From contig SCVT01000485.1 in the NCBI GenBank assembly GCA_004296815.1, forward strand, positions 1 through 9,142: DNA of 9,142 nt, read 5' to 3'. The stretch is from Reyranella sp. (GTDB lineage Bacteria > Pseudomonadota > Alphaproteobacteria > Reyranellales > Reyranellaceae). The notes under the pieces were generated by a model. The model was not told the origin of the DNA, did no database searches, and worked only from the letters and a program-made list of their open reading frames with translations. This document shows, in pieces, positions 4,834-9,142 of the stretch. The position numbers were made by a program, and so were the translations under genes. Within the stretch, counting starts at the first letter, position 1. Every line of letters begins with the position of its first letter.

Positions 4834-7380
4834 ATGTGGGGTTTTGAGCGTTGGGTTGCGCTGCGGCTTGTCGTGAGCACCGCCGGCTTGGCGGCGCTGT
4901 GCGCGATGGGCTCCACCGCTTGGGCGCAGCAGCAGCAGGCCAAGCCGGCCGCGCAGAAGCAGGTCAATCAGAACACCGGCAAGGAGCCGACGCAGGCCGA
5001 CGTCTGCTACGGCATGACCGGTGCGAATGCGCCGACCAAGATCACGGCCTGCACCGAAGCCATCGACAAGGAAGGCCTGAGCGGCGGCGCGCTGGCGCTG
5101 GCCTACCTGAACCGCGGCTTGGCCGAGAGCGGCCCGGGCAGCGAGCAGCGCTCCAAGACCGACTTCCGCGCCGCCATCAAGGTGTTCACCGAGGCGATCA
5201 CCACGTCGCCGCTCAATGCGCAACTCTACATCCAGCGCGGCGTGGTCTACCAGACGATCGGCGAGGCGGACCGGGCGATCCTCGACTACAGCGATGCGAT
5301 CCGGCTGGCGCCCCGCGACACGCTTCCGCTGATCAACCGCGGCGTGGTCCTCTACACCAGGAAGGACAACAACGAAGGCGCGATCGGCGACTTCAACGCG
5401 GCGCTCAAGATCAACGCTAAGGAAATCAGCGCCTACATCAACCGCGGCATCGTCTATCGCAAGAAGGGCGACGTCGAGCGCGCCATCCAGGACTTCACGA
5501 CGGCGATCAAGCTCCTGCCGGAGAAGATGGAGCCGGTGCAGGTGAAGATCGTGCCCGATGCCGTTACCAGCCAGCTCGCCGCCAGCTCGGCGCAGCAGGC
5601 CCAGGACCGGGCCAACCACTACGCGCTGCAGGGCGCCTTCGTCTATTTTCAGCGCGGCCTCTCGTATTACGACAAGACGGACTACGACAAGGCGATCGCC
5701 GACTTCACCGAGGCGATCCGCCTCAATCCGCGCGAGGCGTCGGGCTTCGTCGGCCGCGGTGCGGCCTGGATGTACAAGGAGAACTACAAGCAGGCGATCG
5801 CCGACTTCAGCGAAGGCCTCAGGCTGGCGCCCGGCCAGGCGTTCGCCCACATGCAGCGCGGCATCGCCTATCACCGCATCGGCGACGCCGATCATGCGCT
5901 CGAGGACTATACGCTCGCGCATGAGCTGACGCCGAAGGACCCGAACCCGCTCGTCAACCGCGGCATCGTCTACTACACGAAGAAGGGCAAGTTCGACGAA
6001 GCCATCTCCGACTTCGACCACGCGCTGAAGCTCAATCCCAAGGAGATCAACGCGCTGGTCAATCGCGGCGTGACGTGGCGTCAGAAGAACGACCCCGACC
6101 GCGCCATCCAGGACTTCACCGAAGCCGTTCGCCTCGGCCTGCAGACCGCCGACATCCTGCGCCTGGCCAAGAAGACCGGGCAGGCGCCCGATCCCGAGGC
6201 CCGGCAGACGGCCGACCAGGTGGCCAACGCCTACTACCAGCGCGGCATGGCGCTGATCGACAAGCAGGAGTACGAGGCCGCGGTCAAGGATTTCGAGGCG
6301 GCGATCGAGATCAACGACAAGGAGCCGCGCGCCTATCTGGGACGCGGCGCCGCCTTCCTCAAGATGGACCGCACGAAGGATGCCGTCGCCGACCTCGACC
6401 AGGCGATCAAGCTGGCGCCGGGCATGGCCTTCGCCTACTTCGAGCGCGGCGCCGCCTACCACCGCATCGACAATTTCGACAACGCCATCGACGACTACAC
6501 CTCGTCGATCAAGATCGATCCCAAGGAGCCGCTGGCCTACATCAACCGCGGCATGGCGCTGATCTTCAAGAACAAGGTCGACGAGGCGATCGGCGACTTC
6601 GACCAGGCGCTGAAGCTCAGCCCCGACGACATCAACGCGCTGATCCAGCGCGGCTTCGCCTACGGCCTGCGCAAGGACTTCCCGCGCGCGCTCGCCGACA
6701 TCGACGATGCGCTGCGTCTGTCGCCGGGCAATCCGACGGCGCTCTACTACCGCGCCCAGGTGCTGGCCTTCCGCGGCGATGCCGGCCGCGCCATCGAGGA
6801 CTACAGCCTGGCGCTGCGCACCGACACCAAGAACCCGCGCATCTATGCCAGCCGCGCGAACCTCTACAGCAACCTCGGCGAGTTCGACAACGCGATCGAC
6901 GACCTCAACCAGGCGATCCGCCTGCGTCCGCGCGACCCCAACCAGTTCCTCAATCGCGGCATCGCCTATTTCAGCAAGGGCGACTACCCCAAGGCCGTCG
7001 CCGACTACGACGAGGCGCTCAAGCTCGATCCGCGGTTCGCACCGGCGCTCAACAACCGCTGCCTGACGCGCGCGGTGATGGGGCAGAGCCTCGACGCGGC
7101 GCTGACCGACTGCAACGAGGTGCTGAAGCTGCAGCCCGGCGATCCGTACACGCACGACAATCGCGGGCTGATCTATCTGAAGCAGGGACAGTTCGACAAG
7201 GCGATCGCCGAGTACAACGCCTCGCTGAAGACCGATCCCGACCGCGCCCGCGCGCTCTACGGCCGTGGCCTGGCGCGCAGCAAGAAGGGCGAGGGGCCGG
7301 CCGGCATTGCCGACATGAGCGCCGCGTCGGGCATCCAGCCGAACATCGCCGAAGAGTTCAAGAAGTACGGCCTGAACTGA
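4834..7380 (+). CDS. Exported tetratricopeptide-repeat protein with about 20 TPR units
   Basis: The 848-aa product begins with a signal peptide: WVALRLVV, a hydrophobic core, then a probable cut after STAWA (residue 31). A Gln-rich linker follows, then a Cys pair (C58, C73) before the repeats. About 20 TPR-like units can be read, most marked by an RG pair in helix A and D-[FY]-x-x-A[IL] in helix B. They fall in three runs, about 92-230, 271-434 and 467-830, broken by two inserts of roughly 30-40 residues. The last units (NRC at 741-743, C760, a GRGLARSKKGEG segment and an IAEEFKKYGLN end) resemble a C-terminal end common in Hyphomicrobiales TPR proteins. No enzymatic domain is seen, so it is likely a periplasmic protein-protein scaffold; its partners are unknown. 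The ATG at 4834 fits both the Shine-Dalgarno and the signal peptide. It faces away from the Bug gene and converges with tRNA-Ser. Confidence 0.92.
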   Translation: MWGFERWVALRLVVSTAGLAALCAMGSTAWAQQQQAKPAAQKQVNQNTGKEPTQADVCYGMTGANAPTKITACTEAIDKEGLSGGALALAYLNRGLAESGPGSEQRSKTDFRAAIKVFTEAITTSPLNAQLYIQRGVVYQTIGEADRAILDYSDAIRLAPRDTLPLINRGVVLYTRKDNNEGAIGDFNAALKINAKEISAYINRGIVYRKKGDVERAIQDFTTAIKLLPEKMEPVQVKIVPDAVTSQLAASSAQQAQDRANHYALQGAFVYFQRGLSYYDKTDYDKAIADFTEAIRLNPREASGFVGRGAAWMYKENYKQAIADFSEGLRLAPGQAFAHMQRGIAYHRIGDADHALEDYTLAHELTPKDPNPLVNRGIVYYTKKGKFDEAISDFDHALKLNPKEINALVNRGVTWRQKNDPDRAIQDFTEAVRLGLQTADILRLAKKTGQAPDPEARQTADQVANAYYQRGMALIDKQEYEAAVKDFEAAIEINDKEPRAYLGRGAAFLKMDRTKDAVADLDQAIKLAPGMAFAYFERGAAYHRIDNFDNAIDDYTSSIKIDPKEPLAYINRGMALIFKNKVDEAIGDFDQALKLSPDDINALIQRGFAYGLRKDFPRALADIDDALRLSPGNPTALYYRAQVLAFRGDAGRAIEDYSLALRTDTKNPRIYASRANLYSNLGEFDNAIDDLNQAIRLRPRDPNQFLNRGIAYFSKGDYPKAVADYDEALKLDPRFAPALNNRCLTRAVMGQSLDAALTDCNEVLKLQPGDPYTHDNRGLIYLKQGQFDKAIAEYNASLKTDPDRARALYGRGLARSKKGEGPAGIADMSAASGIQPNIAEEFKKYGLN
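5227..6732 (+). repeat. Higher-order (about 200-residue) repeat within the TPR gene
   Basis: Beyond the 34-residue TPR period, groups of units recur in the same order. Equivalent points are YIQRG at residue 132 (base 5227), HMQRG at 339 (base 5848) and YFERG at 535 (base 6436), 207 and 196 residues apart. Units at 271-434 and 467-630 match position by position: GRGAA, LAPGxAFA, RGxAYHRI, then an NRG unit, then DEAIxDFDxALKL followed by INAL. The inserts between blocks also look alike at their ends (an A-rich stretch, then YFQRG or YYQRG). This suggests duplication of a multi-TPR module. Confidence 0.6.
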
Positions 7381-7399
7381 GGCCGGTTTGATCGGGAAA

Positions 7400-7489
7400 T
7401 GGCGGATGGGGTGGGATTCGAACCCACGGTGAGCTTGCACCCACGCCGGTTTTCAAGACCGGTGCCTTAAACCACTCGGCCACCCATCC
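7400..7489 (-). tRNA. tRNA-Ser (anticodon UGA)
   Basis: On the minus strand the 90-base gene folds as a class II tRNA. The acceptor arm pairs GGATGGG with CCCATCC, followed by discriminator G and an encoded CCA at 7402-7400. The D-arm region reads TGGCCGAGTGGTTTAAGGC. The anticodon stem CCGGT/ACCGG encloses the loop CTTGAAA, giving anticodon TGA, which reads UCN serine codons. A long variable arm (about TGGGT-GCAA-GCTCA) and the T-loop GGTTCGAAT complete it. The long variable arm and G73 are serine hallmarks. It lies 33 bases downstream of the NTF2-like gene on the same strand and faces the TPR gene, whose stop is 19 bases away. Confidence 0.97.
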
Positions 7490-7522
7490 ACGAGCCTTGA
7501 GTACCCGAGGCCGCCGCCGAAG

Positions 7523-7918
7523 TCAGCCCGGCATCGCCGACCGGTGGAAATGCGCGATCTTCCAGCCGTCGCCACGACGGGCGACGACGAATGTCACGCG
7601 GCCGGGATTGGTGTACTTGGCGCCATCCCGAACGCCCGTCACCGCATCGAGCCCCGTCACGAGCACCGCGCCATCCGCCAGAGCCATCGACTCCACGTCG
7701 GTGAGGCCGGCACCGCGCGGCCGGTTCGAGAGCAGGGCGGCCTCGAAGTATTTCCGGATGCCGGCGCGATCCTTCACCAGGGATTTGCTGCTGGTGCCCA
7801 TGAACAGGGCGTCGTCGGCGTAGGTCGCCACGATCGTGTCGACGTCGGAGGCGGCGAAGGCGTGTGCCCAGGTCTCGACGACGGCGAGGGCATCTTTCGG
7901 GGTGGAATTGTCTGTCAT
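7523..7918 (-). CDS. SnoaL/NTF2-like protein (SgcJ/EcaC type)
   Basis: The 131-aa protein has the cone-shaped NTF2 fold signature. An N-terminal helix holds W17 and AFAASDVD, then YADDALFMGT (33-42), a KDRAGIRKYFEAAL helix, and a C-terminal strand DGWKIAHFHRSAMP (117-130) that recalls the ending of SgcJ/EcaC and CaMKII-association-type families. No signal peptide or membrane segment is visible, so it is probably cytoplasmic. Members bind small hydrophobic ligands or serve as isomerase/hydrolase-like pockets; most are uncharacterised and I cannot name a substrate. The ATG at 7916-7918 has no clear Shine-Dalgarno. The gene is divergent from the transglycosylase, with 66 bp between starts, and may be read through into the downstream tRNA-Ser. 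Confidence 0.85.
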   Translation of the reverse strand: MTDNSTPKDALAVVETWAHAFAASDVDTIVATYADDALFMGTSSKSLVKDRAGIRKYFEAALLSNRPRGAGLTDVESMALADGAVLVTGLDAVTGVRDGAKYTNPGRVTFVVARRGDGWKIAHFHRSAMPG

Positions 7919-7971
7919 CCGGGGAGACTAGCGCGCCTTGCCTTGGTGTTTGCAAGATTTGCCGTCATGCA

Positions 7972-7977
7972 GGAAGG
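7972..7977 (+). promoter_or_regulatory. Shine-Dalgarno (GGAAGG) for the lytic transglycosylase
   Basis: GGAAGG lies 7 bases before the ATG at 7985 and decides for this start over the in-frame ATG at 7967, which lies upstream of the purine-rich tract and has none of its own. Confidence 0.6.
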
Positions 7978-7984
7978 TGAACGC

Positions 7985-8860
7985 ATGATCGGACGCAGGA
8001 CCCTCATCGCCGCCGGAGCGGCTCTCACCGCGACACCGGCCTTCGCGCAGAACACCGAGGCGCGCTTCGCCGCGTTCCTGCAGGGCGTGCGCCAGGAAGC
8101 CGCCCGCAACGGAGTCGATTCCGGCACGCTCGATGCGGCGCTGAGCGGCACGCAGGAAATCCCGAGGGTCATGGAGCTCGCGCGCAACCAGCCCGAGTTC
8201 AAGATGACCTGGGAGCGTTATCAGGAGCTCGTCGTGTCGAACGAGCGCGTGACTCGCGGTCGTGCGCTGCTGGCGGAGAACCGCGCCCTGATCGACCGGT
8301 TTGCGGCGCCGGTCGGGCTGCCGACCTCGGTCGTGGTGGCGCTGTGGGGCATCGAGAGCAACTACGGCACCAGGCTCGGCGACTTCGAGGTCGTGCCGGC
8401 GCTGGCGACGCTGGTCTTCAACAATTTCCGCGCCCAGTTCTTCCGCGGGCAGCTGATCGCGGCGCTCAAGATCCTGTCGCAGGGCCATGTCGGGCTGCAC
8501 GACATGAAGGGCTCGTGGGCCGGCGCGATGGGGCAGTGCCAGTTCATCCCGACCAGCTTCCTGGCCTACGCGGCCGACGGTGACGGCGATGGGCGCAAGG
8601 ACATCTGGCGCAGCCGGCCTGACGTGTTCGCCTCGATCGCGAACTACCTGCACAAGGTCGGCTGGCGGCCCGGGCTGCGCTGGGGCGACGAGGTGCCTGC
8701 CGGCACGCCTGCGGGCCAGGGCGGTCGCATCGTGACGCCGGCCGGGGCCGGCGGGCCGGCCTACCGGGTGACGGAGAACTTCCGGGTGATCCACAGGTGG
8801 AACCAGTCGGACTTCTTCTGTCTCGCGGTCGGCCTGCTGTCCGACAAGATCGCCGCCTGA
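7985..8860 (+). CDS. Lytic murein transglycosylase, MltB-like (SLT_2 family)
   Basis: This 291-aa exported enzyme cleaves the MurNAc-GlcNAc bond of peptidoglycan, forming 1,6-anhydro ends. A signal peptide (GRRTLIAAG, cleavage after about AFA, residue 21) precedes the domain. The catalytic Glu is E124 in ALWGIESNYGT. GSWAGAMGQCQFIPTSF (177-193) is the family segment lining the active site, with Cys185 where other members often have Pro. DGDGDGRKDIW (198-208) is the usual acidic loop. The C-terminus (FRVIHRWNQSDFFCLAVGLLSDKI) finishes the catalytic domain, with no peptidoglycan-binding domain after it, unlike the longer members of about 400 aa. There is no lipobox Cys, so it should be a soluble periplasmic form. 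It is followed after 37 bp by rlpA on the same strand, probably in one operon of wall-remodelling enzymes. Confidence 0.92.
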   Translation: MIGRRTLIAAGAALTATPAFAQNTEARFAAFLQGVRQEAARNGVDSGTLDAALSGTQEIPRVMELARNQPEFKMTWERYQELVVSNERVTRGRALLAENRALIDRFAAPVGLPTSVVVALWGIESNYGTRLGDFEVVPALATLVFNNFRAQFFRGQLIAALKILSQGHVGLHDMKGSWAGAMGQCQFIPTSFLAYAADGDGDGRKDIWRSRPDVFASIANYLHKVGWRPGLRWGDEVPAGTPAGQGGRIVTPAGAGGPAYRVTENFRVIHRWNQSDFFCLAVGLLSDKIAA

Positions 8861-8897
8861 CGCCCCTTTGACGGATCGGCTGCTCCCCAGCGGCAAG

Positions 8898-9142
8898 ATG
8901 ATGTATGATGCGAACATCATGCACCTAGGTGTAGTAAATCCACGCGTATCGGCCAGCCGGATCCTCCGGGTGTGTGGCGCCGCCGCCCTGATGGCCAGCC
9001 TGGCGGCCTGCGGTTCGACCTCGGGCGGGAAGGGCGGCAGCGGCGCCGCCGCCCAACGCGGCACCTACAAGGTCGGCAATCCCTACAAGATCGAAGGCGT
9101 CACCTACACGCCGCAGGAGACGTTCACCCTGGTCGAGACCGG
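8898..9142 (+). CDS. rlpA: RlpA, septal ring lytic transglycosylase lipoprotein (3' end cut by window)
   Basis: The frame stays open to the right edge. A lipoprotein signal peptide (SRILRVCGAAALM) ends in lipobox LAAC with the acylated Cys at 9009-9011. Gly-Ser follow the Cys, so outer-membrane sorting is expected. A Gly/Ser/Ala linker leads to GTYKVGNPYKIEGVTYTPQE, the conserved segment that precedes the RlpA double-psi barrel. RlpA cleaves denuded glycan strands at the division site. The catalytic barrel itself and any SPOR domain are beyond the window. Three in-frame ATGs (8898, 8901, 8919) are possible and none has a good Shine-Dalgarno. The longest is given; 8919 would leave the same signal peptide and lies inside a hairpin. 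The gene follows the MltB-like gene by 37 bp, in keeping with an alphaproteobacterial wall-enzyme cluster. Confidence 0.88.
   Translation, partial: MMYDANIMHLGVVNPRVSASRILRVCGAAALMASLAACGSTSGGKGGSGAAAQRGTYKVGNPYKIEGVTYTPQETFTLVET
8902..8923 (+). repeat. Hairpin / dyad at the rlpA start
   Basis: TGTATGATG (8902-8910) pairs with CATCATGCA (8915-8923) around the tetraloop CGAA. This gives nine pairs in a row, one of them a G-U wobble. The right arm contains the ATG at 8919; the left arm lies just after the ATGs at 8898 and 8901. The left arm also contains TATGAT (8904-8909), five of six to a -10 box. It may be an RNA structure affecting start choice, a dyad for a regulator, or a promoter element. 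Confidence 0.5.

Noticed and set aside
7368..7385. Possible rho-independent terminator after the TPR gene (CGGCC, 8-base loop, GGCCG)
   Set aside because: The stem has only five pairs, overlaps the stop codon, and is followed by just three Ts, so it does not meet the usual terminator pattern.
3580..7440. A 1286-codon open frame on the minus strand covering the TPR gene
   Set aside because: It is antisense to a gene with clear TPR repeats, signal peptide and Shine-Dalgarno. Its monotonous Val/Asp/Gly-rich repeats mirror the TPR codons, and lack of stops is expected because the GC-rich sense codons rarely give stops in that frame.
7498..7526. Possible tRNA-Ser promoter (minus-strand CTGACT, 17 bases, TACTCA)
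   Set aside because: The -35-like hexamer matches four of six but the -10-like one only two of six; too weak to call.
7544..7984. N-terminal extension of the lytic transglycosylase
   Set aside because: It is antisense to the NTF2-like gene. The Shine-Dalgarno at 7972-7977 and the signal peptide support a start at 7985.
8861..8903. Promoter for rlpA using TTGACG (8868-8873) as -35
   Set aside because: The best -10-like hexamer (TATGAT, 8904) is 30 bases away, far outside normal spacing.
7928..9064. A 378-codon minus-strand open frame over the transglycosylase and rlpA
   Set aside because: It is a shadow of the sense genes, Arg/Ala/Pro-rich without a domain, and conflicts with well-supported plus-strand genes.

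Overview
The window looks like a chromosomal segment of a GC-rich alphaproteobacterium. By eye roughly two thirds of bases are G or C, codon third positions are almost all G/C, and antisense frames stay open for kilobases as a result. Supporting signs are a Bug-type solute-binding protein beside a ThDP enzyme, a long TPR protein whose C-terminal end resembles those common in Hyphomicrobiales, and a tRNA-Ser next to an MltB-like transglycosylase and rlpA. Genus cannot be fixed from the sequence alone; Bradyrhizobiaceae-like or Reyranella-like genomes would fit.

Left part (1-4625), metabolic. A minus-strand fold-III PLP enzyme of the D-threonine aldolase/D-serine dehydratase type runs off the left edge. 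Its start is only 15 bp from the divergent start of a small CYTH-domain phosphohydrolase. The CYTH gene overlaps by ATGA a mandelate racemase/muconate lactonizing enzyme-type gene (probable acid-sugar or hydroxy-acid dehydratase). That gene converges with, and overlaps by 20 bp, a minus-strand acetolactate-synthase-like ThDP enzyme. The ThDP enzyme is the second gene of a tight two-gene operon whose first gene is a periplasmic Bug-family carboxylate-binding protein with a GTG start and a strong Shine-Dalgarno. Together these suggest uptake and breakdown of an organic or sugar acid, but no substrate is shown by the sequence.

Middle (4626-7489). A 208-bp divergent intergenic region carries a small dyad and precedes an exported protein of 848 aa made of about 20 TPR units. 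Its TPR units are organised in a higher-order repeat of about 200 residues. A complete minus-strand tRNA-Ser(UGA) with encoded CCA lies 19 bp beyond the TPR stop and converges with it.

Right part (7490-9142), cell envelope. A small NTF2-like protein lies on the minus strand. Divergent from it is an exported MltB-type lytic transglycosylase without a C-terminal peptidoglycan-binding domain, followed after 37 bp by the start of rlpA, a lipoprotein lytic transglycosylase acting at the septum; rlpA is cut by the right edge. A 22-base hairpin-forming dyad sits across the candidate rlpA start codons. No gene-free stretch exceeds 300 bases. I see no mobile element, CRISPR array or phage gene, and nothing I would call a new biological system. 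The best leads are the higher-order TPR repeat, the rlpA start hairpin, and the translationally overlapped CYTH/enolase-superfamily pair.
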